Assembly: GCA_964008075.1 (NCBI GenBank)
Contig: CAXGAP010000033.1
Location: forward strand, 1 to 13,983
Source: UBA724 sp964008075
GTDB taxonomy: Bacteria; Bacteroidota; Bacteroidia; Flavobacteriales; Flavobacteriaceae
DNA: 13,983 nucleotides
Direction of reading: 5' to 3'
Below are positions 1-8,500 of this stretch, piece after piece. Made by a program: the position numbers and the translations under genes. How positions within the stretch are numbered: position 1 is the stretch's first letter; every line of letters begins with the position of its first letter. The notes under the pieces are model-generated. The model was not told the DNA's origin. It searched no databases and saw only the letters and a list, made by a program, of their open reading frames with translations.

Positions 1-678
1 TTTACAATGGATGCTGATTTACAAGATAATCCTAAAGAGTTAGAAGCACTTTACAATAAACTGAAAAGTGAGAATCTAGACCTGGTTTCTGGTTGGAAAA
101 AGGTGCGACATGATCCTCTTTTTACAAAGACGATTCCTTCAAGGTTCTACAATTGGACTGCACGCCTTTTTTCAGGAATCCCTTTACATGATTTTAACTG
201 TGGCCTGAAGGCATACAGAAAAGAAGTTGTAAAATCGATTCAAGTCCATGGTGAAATGCATCGATACATCCCACTGTTGGCCAAACATGTTGGATATAGT
301 GCCATTGGGGAACAGGTTGTTGAACACAGTGCACGAAAATATGGGAAAACCAAGTTTGGTCCCAAACGATTTGTCAATGGGTTTTTGGATCTGATCACAC
401 TTCTTTTTTTACAGCGATTTGGCAAACGACCTATGCATTTTTTTGGGTTGGTTGGAACATTGATGCTCGTCACTGGTTTTGGCTTTGCTTTGTACCTAGG
501 GATCGATAAACTCTATCTAGAAACAGAAGGCCGACTGATTACCGAAAGACCTGAGTTTTACATTGCCTTAACGACCATGATCTTAGGAAGTCAGTTTTTT
601 CTTGCTGGGTTTTTAGCAGAGTTGTTTCTAAGAAGTCGAAACAAAATTCCGAATTATAAGATTCGCGAAACAATTTAA
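1..678 (+). CDS. Family 2 glycosyltransferase, membrane-anchored (5' end missing)
   Basis: The reading frame is open from the first base (F-T before the first ATG at 7), and that ATG sits inside a conserved motif, so the true start lies upstream. The visible part begins with MDADLQD, the acidic metal- and nucleotide-sugar-binding motif of GT-A fold family 2 enzymes of the dolichol-phosphate mannosyltransferase/GtrB/ArnC kind. It continues with VSGWKKVR, FYNW and DFNCGLKAYR, the usual acceptor-side block. Two hydrophobic segments follow near the C-terminus (about 440-510 and 560-630 in the DNA), then a basic tail. Members of this group commonly transfer a sugar from a nucleotide donor to a polyprenyl phosphate at the cytoplasmic membrane face. 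The sugar and acceptor cannot be read from the sequence. The family assignment is secure, the role is inferred. The next gene starts 50 bases after the TAA stop. Confidence 0.88.
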   Translation, partial: FTMDADLQDNPKELEALYNKLKSENLDLVSGWKKVRHDPLFTKTIPSRFYNWTARLFSGIPLHDFNCGLKAYRKEVVKSIQVHGEMHRYIPLLAKHVGYSAIGEQVVEHSARKYGKTKFGPKRFVNGFLDLITLLFLQRFGKRPMHFFGLVGTLMLVTGFGFALYLGIDKLYLETEGRLITERPEFYIALTTMILGSQFFLAGFLAELFLRSRNKIPNYKIRETI

Positions 679-681
679 GGG

Positions 682-709
682 TTGAAAATCAAATGATTGC
701 CTAAATTTG
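682..709 (+). promoter_or_regulatory. Candidate Bacteroidota-type promoter of the mutase gene
   Basis: TTG at 682-684 and TAAATTTG at 702-709, separated by 17 bases, match the -33 TTG / -7 TAnnTTTG pattern known for the primary sigma factor of Bacteroidota. A start of transcription a few bases after 709 would leave a leader of roughly 10-15 bases before the ATG at 729. The motif is short and AT-rich DNA gives chance matches, so this is a suggestion based on position and match. Confidence 0.42.
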
Positions 710-728
710 TTGCTTGTAATTAAATCCA

Positions 729-2438
729 ATGGATGACAACTTTATGGTTCAGGTTGCCAAATGGCAAAAAGATCCTTTTGACAAAAAAACACAAGAAAAA
801 GTTACTGCCCTTTTAAACAACCCCAAAGCGTTAGAAGATGCCTTTTATACCAACCTATCATTTGGGACTGGGGGTATGCGCGGCATCATGGGCGTTGGCA
901 CCAATCGAGTGAATCGATATACTTTTGGACGCAACACCCAAGGACTAAGCAACTACATCAAAAAAAAGTTTCCTGATAAACAAGCAAAGGTCATTATTGG
1001 GTATGACTGTAGACACCAAAGTGATACACTTGCGCAAACTGTGGCAGATATTTTTTCTGCAAACGATATTCATGTCTATCTTTTTTCGGCACTTCGGCCA
1101 ACCCCTGAAGTGTCATTCGCTGTGCGTGAGTTGGGCGCTCAATGTGGTGTTGTTCTTACTGCCTCCCACAACCCACCTGAATATAATGGCTATAAGGTCT
1201 ATTGGGAAGATGGTGGACAGATTGTACCACCACACGACAATGCGATTATTGAAGAAATTAATGCCAGTCAATTTTCTGACATTCAATTTGTTGCCAAACC
1301 AGAGAATATTACATCTATAGACAAAGAAGTAGATGAGGTCTTTCAAGATGCTTGCGTTGCCAATGGTCGACTGGGGAATGGCGATCGATCAAAACTCAAA
1401 ATTGTATTCACTTCACTTCACGGCACATCGATTACTGCTATTCCAGCTGTGTTGCAAAAAGCAGCCTACTCACAAGTCTATATTGTAGATGAACAAGCTG
1501 AACCAGATGGGGATTTTCCAACAGTAGATTCTCCCAACCCTGAAGAACCTGCAGCGCTAGCTTTGGCACTACAAAAAGCAGAGGAAGTCAATGCTGACAT
1601 TGTGATTGGCACTGACCCAGATGCAGATCGATTAGGGATAGCTGTTCGAAATCAAAAGGGCGAGTTGGAACTCCTCAATGGCAATCAAACGATGATTGTA
1701 ATGACCCAGTTTATTTTGAAACATCTCAAACGAGATCAAAACAAAGCTTATTTCATTGGGTCAACTGTTGTTTCAACCCCCATGATGGAAAAGTTGGCAT
1801 CACACTACAACCTCGATTGCAAAATAGGCTTAACTGGTTTTAAATGGATTGCTAAAATGATTGAAGATTATCCTGATGAAGCTTTTGTAGGAGGCGGCGA
1901 AGAGAGTTTTGGATTTATGGTTGGGGATTTTGTACGAGACAAAGACGCCATCACATCATCATTACTCGCATGTGAAATCGCATCAACTGCCCTATCAAAT
2001 GGTGAAACCTTTTTCGATCAGCTGCTAAAAGCCTATGAGAAATTTGGGTTATATCAAGAAAAACTGGTCTCATTTGTAAAAAAAGGAAAAGAGGGTGCAC
2101 ATGAGATAAAACAAATGATGGACAATCTTCGAAAAACACCACCCATTGAAATCGATGGTGTTGTGATTGAAACCATTGAAGATTTTAAAACAGGAATAAA
2201 ACTCGACTGTAAGAGTGGTAAAAAAGAAAAGATGACGCTTCCCAAATCAGATGTCATTATATTTACAGCTGAAAATGGCACCAAAGTCGCAGCGCGACCG
2301 AGCGGCACTGAGCCAAAAATCAAATTTTATTTCAGTGTTCACTGTCCTTTCAATAATCGTTTAGAATACACTGCATTGCGCTCAGATTTAATCGATAGAA
2401 TTGATCGTATGTGCGTGCAATTAGGATTAACAGCATGA
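729..2438 (+). CDS. Phosphohexomutase (phosphoglucomutase/phosphomannomutase family)
   Basis: This cytoplasmic enzyme interconverts hexose 1- and 6-phosphates, probably glucose (or mannose) phosphates, feeding nucleotide-sugar and glycogen or envelope sugar synthesis. The 569-residue protein carries all four landmarks of the alpha-D-phosphohexomutase superfamily in order. TASHNP at 144-149 has the phospho-accepting Ser146; DPDADR at 296-301 binds the metal; GGGEES at 388-393 is the sugar-binding loop; RPSGTEPK at 523-530 is the phosphate-binding loop of the C-terminal domain. The length of about 570 residues fits the PGM2/PgcA-like branch rather than the shorter (about 450-residue) ManB/GlmM branch. 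Substrate preference cannot be settled by motif. The start ATG at 729 gives the expected N-terminus; no Shine-Dalgarno is visible, and a promoter-like motif lies at 682-709. Its TGA stop overlaps the start of the exporter gene (ATGA, 2435-2438). Confidence 0.93.
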   Translation: MDDNFMVQVAKWQKDPFDKKTQEKVTALLNNPKALEDAFYTNLSFGTGGMRGIMGVGTNRVNRYTFGRNTQGLSNYIKKKFPDKQAKVIIGYDCRHQSDTLAQTVADIFSANDIHVYLFSALRPTPEVSFAVRELGAQCGVVLTASHNPPEYNGYKVYWEDGGQIVPPHDNAIIEEINASQFSDIQFVAKPENITSIDKEVDEVFQDACVANGRLGNGDRSKLKIVFTSLHGTSITAIPAVLQKAAYSQVYIVDEQAEPDGDFPTVDSPNPEEPAALALALQKAEEVNADIVIGTDPDADRLGIAVRNQKGELELLNGNQTMIVMTQFILKHLKRDQNKAYFIGSTVVSTPMMEKLASHYNLDCKIGLTGFKWIAKMIEDYPDEAFVGGGEESFGFMVGDFVRDKDAITSSLLACEIASTALSNGETFFDQLLKAYEKFGLYQEKLVSFVKKGKEGAHEIKQMMDNLRKTPPIEIDGVVIETIEDFKTGIKLDCKSGKKEKMTLPKSDVIIFTAENGTKVAARPSGTEPKIKFYFSVHCPFNNRLEYTALRSDLIDRIDRMCVQLGLTA

Positions 2439-4258
2439 CCTATTTTTGGAAAATATTTCGATTTGCCAAGCCCTACTCCAAGTACATGGCGCTGAATATT
2501 TTCTTCAATATTTTGTATGCTTTCTTTAATGCTTTTTCATTTTTGGTGCTTATGCCGATGTTGGAAGTATTGTTTGGGGAAAACCGAGCTGTTTACACCA
2601 AACCCTCCTTTTCAGGTGCGTTAGATTTTAAAACCTACATCTCTGAACGAATGAGTTTTGAAATCACTCTTTATGCCAGCGATGACCCAAAGCGTGCTTT
2701 AGTATTGGTGATTTCCTTGATTTTAGTCACCTTTTTATTAAAAAATCTATTCAACTACATTGCGTTGTTCTTCATCACTTTTTTGCGCAATGGGATTTTA
2801 AAAGATATCCGAATCGCATTGTACAACACAATTACTAATTTGTCGATTGCACACTTTACTGAAAAGCGAAAAGGTGATTTTATGTCGCGTGTTTCAAACG
2901 ACGTTACTGAAGTTCAATATAGCTTTTTATCCATACTCGAGCTGCTCATTCGCGAACCACTCACAATTTTATTTGCGCTGATTATGATGTTCAGCATCAG
3001 TCCTCAACTCTCAATATTTGTGCTGTTGTTTGTACCATTTGCTGGTATCATCATTTCAAGAATAGGAAAGACACTACAACCCAAATCAAATAAGGTTCAA
3101 ATTGAAGTTGGTGATATTCTTTCCAAGATTGAGGAGACCATTGGCGGACTCAATATCATTAAAGCTTTTCGAGCAGAAAAAGCGTTTCAAAATAATTTTA
3201 AAGCAACGAATCATCGTTTGTTTAAACTATCAAATAGTTTGATCAATCGGATGAACTTATCGAGCCCTCTCAGTGAATTTTTAGGCATTGGTGTCTTTGG
3301 AATTTTATTGTGGTATGGTGGCAGTTTGGTGCTTGTGGAAAAAGAGCTCAACGCTGCAGCCTTTCTCACCTTTTTGGCATTGGCATATGGTGTATTAACC
3401 CCTGCAAAAGGCATTAGTAAAGCATTGTACAGCATCAAAAAAGGGAATGCAGCTGCTGCTCGTATCCTTGAAATACTCGAAACCAACAACCCCATCAAGG
3501 ATCCAGCAAAACCTGAGAGACTTAACGCTTTCAAAAAAGAAGTAGTATTTGATAATGTCTCTTTTGCCTATGAAGATAAAATTGTGATTGAAAAGCTCAA
3601 TTTGAGCATCCCAAAAGGATCATCTGTAGCACTCGTTGGACCCTCTGGTGGAGGTAAAACAACCATTGCAAATCTAGTCCCTCGTTTCTATGATGTTAGT
3701 GATGGTTCCATTTCTATCGATGGTATAGACATTCGAAAATTGACCAAAGATAAGCTGCGTTCATTTATGGGAATCGTTACGCAAGAGGCTATTTTGTTCA
3801 ACGATACTGTTGCGAATAATCTTCGAATTGCAAAGCCTGACGCCACTGAAAAAGAACTTCAAAATGCAGCTGAAATTGCTAACGCATTATCGTTTATCAA
3901 GGCCCTTCCCCAAGGATTTGATACAGTGATTGGAGAACGAGGAAACAAGCTTTCAGGTGGGCAAAAACAAAGACTATCGATCGCTAGGGCTGTGCTTAAA
4001 AATCCAGGGATTCTAATCTTAGATGAGGCAACTTCTGCCCTAGACACAGAATCTGAACGATTGGTACAGGACGCACTGATCGAAATGATGAAAAATAGAA
4101 CATCCATTGTCATTGCCCATCGTTTATCAACCATACAGAATGTAGATTTGATTATTGTTTTACAGAATGGAAAGATTGTTGAAAGAGGTACACATGATGA
4201 ATTGATTTCCAAAAAGGGTGCTTACAACAAACTCATCGAACTCCAATCTTTTCAATAA
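2435..4258 (+). CDS. ABC exporter, fused membrane and ATPase domains (MsbA-like)
   Basis: A 607-residue half-transporter that should work as a homodimer in the cytoplasmic membrane, exporting a lipid, glycolipid or other hydrophobic substrate using ATP. The N-terminal half (about 1-335) has six membrane segments, clearest at about 19-41, 88-117, 170-210 as a pair, and 281-325 as a pair. The ATPase half has Walker A GPSGGGKT (402-409), a Q-loop in VTQEAILFN, signature LSGGQ (506-510), Walker B ending in Asp530 with catalytic Glu531, and the switch His562. The periplasmic loop between the first two segments (about 43-87) is long for MsbA. I chose ATG 2435 because it overlaps the mutase stop as ATGA; an in-frame GTG at 2411 would only add eight residues inside the mutase gene. 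The overlap implies translational coupling. Neighbouring sugar genes suggest an envelope precursor as cargo, which is inference; lipid A flippase MsbA is one option. Confidence 0.9.
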   Translation: MTYFWKIFRFAKPYSKYMALNIFFNILYAFFNAFSFLVLMPMLEVLFGENRAVYTKPSFSGALDFKTYISERMSFEITLYASDDPKRALVLVISLILVTFLLKNLFNYIALFFITFLRNGILKDIRIALYNTITNLSIAHFTEKRKGDFMSRVSNDVTEVQYSFLSILELLIREPLTILFALIMMFSISPQLSIFVLLFVPFAGIIISRIGKTLQPKSNKVQIEVGDILSKIEETIGGLNIIKAFRAEKAFQNNFKATNHRLFKLSNSLINRMNLSSPLSEFLGIGVFGILLWYGGSLVLVEKELNAAAFLTFLALAYGVLTPAKGISKALYSIKKGNAAAARILEILETNNPIKDPAKPERLNAFKKEVVFDNVSFAYEDKIVIEKLNLSIPKGSSVALVGPSGGGKTTIANLVPRFYDVSDGSISIDGIDIRKLTKDKLRSFMGIVTQEAILFNDTVANNLRIAKPDATEKELQNAAEIANALSFIKALPQGFDTVIGERGNKLSGGQKQRLSIARAVLKNPGILILDEATSALDTESERLVQDALIEMMKNRTSIVIAHRLSTIQNVDLIIVLQNGKIVERGTHDELISKKGAYNKLIELQSFQ

Positions 4259-4265
4259 TCAGTCG

Positions 4266-5498
4266 ATGAAGCAGGGGCATAAGCAAGTACGACTCCACAA
4301 AAACCTTGCAGTTGCTGTGGTCAACTGTTTGGAGGCTATTTTTAACCAAGGCAAACAGGCAGATAAGATCATTGCAAAAATGCTCAAGTCAGACAAGCGT
4401 TGGGGGAAACGAGATCGTGGATTTATTGCTGAAAACACTTATGAAATCATTCGTTGGAAACGCCTTTATGCCGAATTGGCTGATGTGAAAGAGCCCTTTA
4501 GCAATTCGAATCTCTGGCGGCTGCTCAGCGTGAGGTGGGTGCTACAAGGCATTTCACTTCCTCCTTGGGACGAGGTTCAGAAAACACCTGCTCGAAGGGT
4601 CAAGGGAAAATTTGATAGTCTTCAAAAACATCGAGCTTTGGTATGCTCGATTACAGATTGGTTGGATAACATTGGCGTTGCCAATTTTGGGGAAAGCAAA
4701 TGGCGAGATGAGCTCGACGCACTCAACACCCAAGCAAGTGTGGTGCTGCGCGTCAATAGATTAAAAACAAACCCTAAAATCCTTGAAAAAGAATTAACGC
4801 TAGAGGGGTTCAAGCTCGTTTCACACCCCTCCTATCCAGATGCTCTGATTTTGGAAGAAAGGGCAAATGTGTTTGACACTGAATCGTTTCAAAAGGGTTT
4901 CTTTGAGGTGCAAGATGCTTCTTCGCAGCTCGTTGGATATTTCGCAGAAGTATCTCCTGGGATGCAGGTAATCGATGCTTGTGCAGGTGCTGGTGGTAAG
5001 AGTTTACACCTCGCTGCCTTGATGGAAAACAAAGGGCAACTCACAGCACTGGATATTTATTCACACAAACTACATGAACTGAAAAGAAGAGCACGACGCG
5101 GAGGGGCACACAACATCACGACAAGACAAATCAGCTCGAACAAGGTGATTAAAAAACTACAAAATCGTGCTGATCGTGTTTTGATCGATGCACCTTGTAC
5201 TGGTCTAGGTGTATTGCGTCGCAACCCTGATGCAAAATGGAAAATTGATGCTGATTTTTTAGAAAGAGTAAAGCAAACACAACAACAAATTTTAAGTGTT
5301 TATGCGTCGATGGTTAAACCTGGCGGGAAACTGATCTATGCAACCTGCTCGATACTGAAAGAGGAAAACCAAGAGCAAGTAGAGCAGTTTTTAAAATCAC
5401 CAAAAGGAACTGAATTTACACTCGAAAAAGATAACTTGATAAGCCCTGCCAAAAGTGGTTTTGATGGGTTCTATATGGCAAGAATGATTCGATCATGA
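4266..5498 (+). CDS. RsmB/NOP-family RNA cytosine-5 methyltransferase
   Basis: A cytoplasmic SAM-dependent enzyme that methylates carbon 5 of a cytosine in RNA, most likely 16S rRNA, in the manner of RsmB (Sun/Fmu). The 410-residue protein has an N-terminal helical part (about 1-130) resembling the NusB-like RNA-binding domain of RsmB, then a Rossmann methyltransferase domain. Visible landmarks are VQDASSQ (215-221), the SAM-binding loop DACAGAGGKS (237-246), DAPCTGLG (308-315) with the release cysteine Cys311, and YATCS with the nucleophile Cys361. Both cysteines of the NOP2/Sun mechanism are present, so it should be active. ATG 4266, 7 bases after the exporter stop, is preferred over an in-frame GTG at 4218, which would overlap the exporter by 41 bases and add residues with no family resemblance. 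It probably shares the mutase-exporter transcript. The exact base modified (C967-type or another) is unproven. Confidence 0.9.
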   Translation: MKQGHKQVRLHKNLAVAVVNCLEAIFNQGKQADKIIAKMLKSDKRWGKRDRGFIAENTYEIIRWKRLYAELADVKEPFSNSNLWRLLSVRWVLQGISLPPWDEVQKTPARRVKGKFDSLQKHRALVCSITDWLDNIGVANFGESKWRDELDALNTQASVVLRVNRLKTNPKILEKELTLEGFKLVSHPSYPDALILEERANVFDTESFQKGFFEVQDASSQLVGYFAEVSPGMQVIDACAGAGGKSLHLAALMENKGQLTALDIYSHKLHELKRRARRGGAHNITTRQISSNKVIKKLQNRADRVLIDAPCTGLGVLRRNPDAKWKIDADFLERVKQTQQQILSVYASMVKPGGKLIYATCSILKEENQEQVEQFLKSPKGTEFTLEKDNLISPAKSGFDGFYMARMIRS

Positions 5499-5569
5499 TT
5501 GTTGATAAATAAGTGAAAAGGATTCATACTTTCCTATCATTATCCATACCCTACAAACAATCAATTAAT

Positions 5570-5577
5570 TATTTTTG
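5570..5577 (+). promoter_or_regulatory. Candidate -7 promoter element of purL
   Basis: TATTTTTG matches the Bacteroidota -7 consensus TAnnTTTG in the 96-base gap before purL. No TTG is seen at the expected distance upstream, so support is weaker than for the mutase promoter. Transcription starting a few bases after 5577 leaves a very short leader before ATG 5595 and almost none before the alternative GTG 5589. I saw no riboswitch-like or terminator-like structure in the rest of this gap (5499-5569). Confidence 0.3.
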
Positions 5578-5594
5578 TACATCATTCTGTGTCT

Positions 5595-8500
5595 ATGATT
5601 TGTTTTTTTGGGGATACAACCCAACGCATCTTTGCCTTGCAGATTCAAACATCTATTGATGCAGATGTCATCTCTAAACTCAGCTGGCTATTTGGCGAGC
5701 AACCCTATCTTCAAAACACTACAATTGATGGTGTTTATGTAGGTCCACGAGTGAGCATGGTTACGCCTTGGAGCACCAACGCAGTTGAGATTACACAAAA
5801 TATGGGGATTGAAGGGATTGTTCGAATTGAGCAATTCATCCCTTTGGCAGCAGACGAAACCATTGATCCAATGACATCTGAACGTTTTGATGGTTTGGAT
5901 CAAAACTTGTTTAGCATCGACATCAAGCCAGAACCCATTCGTGAAATTGACGATATCGCTGCCTATAACAAAGCTGAGGGGCTATCGCTAAACAGTGATG
6001 AAGTGAATTATCTTGAGCAATTATCAAAGCAGCTCGGACGTTCATTAACCGACTCAGAAGTGTTTGGTTTTTCGCAAGTAAATTCAGAGCATTGTCGTCA
6101 TAAAATCTTCAATGGTTCTTTTGACATCGATGGGATTCAAAAAGAAGAGTCATTATTTTCTTTGATTAAAAACACTTCAAAAAAACACCCAGAAAACCTA
6201 GTCTCTGCATACAAAGACAATGTCGCTTTTATAAAAGGTCCGATCATTGAACAGTTTTCACCCCAACACGCAGACCAAGCTGGTGTTTACAGAAAAAAGA
6301 GCATTCCATCTATCATTTCGCTTAAGGCAGAAACGCACAATTTCCCCACCACTGTCGAGCCATTTAGTGGCGCTGCCACAGGTTCTGGGGGTGAAATAAG
6401 AGATCGGATGGCAGGTGGCACAGGGTCGATTCCCTTGGCAGGAACAGCTGTTTATATGACTTCTTATCCTCGAACCAAACCCAATCGCCCTTGGGAGCAT
6501 CAACCTCCGCGCGACTGGCTGTATCAAACACCATTGGATATTCTGATCCGAGCATCCAATGGAGCAAGTGATTTTGGAAATAAGTTTGGACAACCTCTCA
6601 TCACTGGTTCTTTATTGACTTTTGAACATGAGGAAAATGGTCGAACAATAGGCTATGATAAAGTTATTATGCTTGCTGGAGGTGTTGGTTATGCGCATGC
6701 CGATCACAATGCCAAAAGAATGCCAAAAAAAGGAGATCGTATTGTGATACTTGGTGGAGATAATTATCGTATTGGTATGGGAGGAGCTGCAGTATCGTCT
6801 GCCGATACAGGTGCTTTCTCTTCTGGAATTGAACTAAATGCTGTGCAACGCTCCAACCCCGAAATGCAGAAACGAGTTTCCAATGTGATTCGAGCATTGG
6901 CAGAATCTAATGATAACATGATCATATCTATTCACGATCATGGAGCAGGTGGCCACCTCAATTGCCTTTCAGAACTTGTTGAAGACACTGGAGGGATCAT
7001 CAATATCGATGCCTTGCCGATTGGCGACAAAACACTTTCGGCAAAAGAAATTATTGGAAACGAGTCGCAAGAACGAATGGGCTTGATTATCAGTAAAAAA
7101 GACCTTCCGAACTTGCAAAAAATTGCAGAACGAGAAAGAGCACCTCTGTTTGACGTGGGATATATCACTGAAGACAATCGTTTTGTGGTGCATTCTGAAA
7201 GTAAAAAAACCAAGCCGATTGACTTGTCTATTGATGATTTTTTTGGCAAAACACCAAAAACTGTTTTAGTCGATCAGCGTCAAGAAACACAGCTTTCAGA
7301 TGTGCCATTTGACCTCAAGAAACTCTACAGCGATGTCGAAAACTTACTCCAACTGGAAAGCGTTGCGTGCAAAGATTGGCTGACAAACAAAGTTGATCGC
7401 TGTGTTGGTGGTCGTGTTGCCCAACAACAAACTGTTGGATCACTTCAACTACCACTGGCAAACTGTGGGGTCGTTGCACTCGATTATTTGGGGGAAAAAG
7501 GAATTGCAACCTCTATTGGCCATGCTCCAGCAATTGCTCTGATTGATGCTGCAGCAGGGAGTCGAATTTCAATCGCTGAAGCATTGACAAACATCATTTG
7601 GGCTCCTCTTGAAAATGGATTAAGTGCTATTAGCCTTTCTGCCAATTGGATGTGGCCCTGCAACAATCAAGGGGAAGACGAACGCCTTTATAGTGCTGTT
7701 GAAGCCTGTGCTGCTTTTGCGATTTCTCTGGGTGTCAATATCCCAACAGGAAAAGATTCTTTGTCGATGAAACAAAAATATAGTGACAAAGAAGTATTGG
7801 CACCAGGAACTGTCATCATATCTGCATCTGCACATTGTAGCGATATCAAAAGTGTTGTTCACCCGATGGCACGTCCCAAAAAAGGGAAGCTCTACTATAT
7901 TCCAATGAGCGATCAAAACTGTCAACTTGGAGGAACTGCCTATGCACAACTCAAAAATTGTGTAGGGAATCAAGCAGCTGATGTGAGTGATGCCGCGCAG
8001 TTTAAAGTGAATTTTGATGCCATACAGGAGCTTGTCAAAAAGCGTGAAATCTATGCTGGGCATGACATTGGTTCGGGAGGTCTCATAACCACTTTACTAG
8101 AGATGTGTTTTGCTGAAAATAAAATTGGGTTGCGCATTGACTTATCTTCATTTGATCCACAAATAATATACGCTGAAAGCCCTGCTGTTGTGATTCAAAT
8201 CAATGCTGAAAGCGCACAGCACCTCAAAAGAAAAGGTGTCTCCATTTTCGAAATCGGTGAAGTCAACGAATCAGATATTGTCAAAATTCATTTGGGAAGT
8301 GATCGCTTTGATTTTCATATCCCCACCTATCGAAAACATTGGATGACAACCTCTTATTTGATGGACAACCATCAAACAGTTCCTGCAAAAGCAAAAGAAC
8401 GATTTGAAAACATCGAAAAAACACCACTGACCTTTTCATTCCCATCCTCATTTGATGGAAAGCTGCCTAGTGTCAATCAAGATCAGCGAATCAATGCAGC

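Noticed and set aside
687..698. Short inverted repeat AATCA-AA-TGATT before the mutase gene
   Set aside because: Five-base arms in AT-rich DNA are expected by chance, and no regulator gene is adjacent.
2411..2434. GTG upstream start for the ABC exporter
   Set aside because: It lies inside the mutase gene and adds eight residues with no membrane or family character; the ATGA overlap at 2435 is the better start.
3859..4212. Antisense open frame of 117 codons opposite the ABC ATPase domain
   Set aside because: Its translation is the complement of the signature and Walker B region; no independent evidence for a gene.
4218..4265. GTG upstream start for the RsmB-like methyltransferase
   Set aside because: It would overlap the exporter by 41 bases and adds an Asn/Ser-rich stretch unlike the family; ATG 4266 fits the N-terminal domain.
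5499..5594. Purine riboswitch or terminator in the gap before purL
   Set aside because: The gap is only 96 bases, has no stable stems and no conserved purine aptamer junction that I can recognise.
7620..8063. Antisense open frame of 147 codons within purL
   Set aside because: It lies wholly opposite a strongly conserved coding region, has no family resemblance and no start signals; the length is a by-product of purL codon use.
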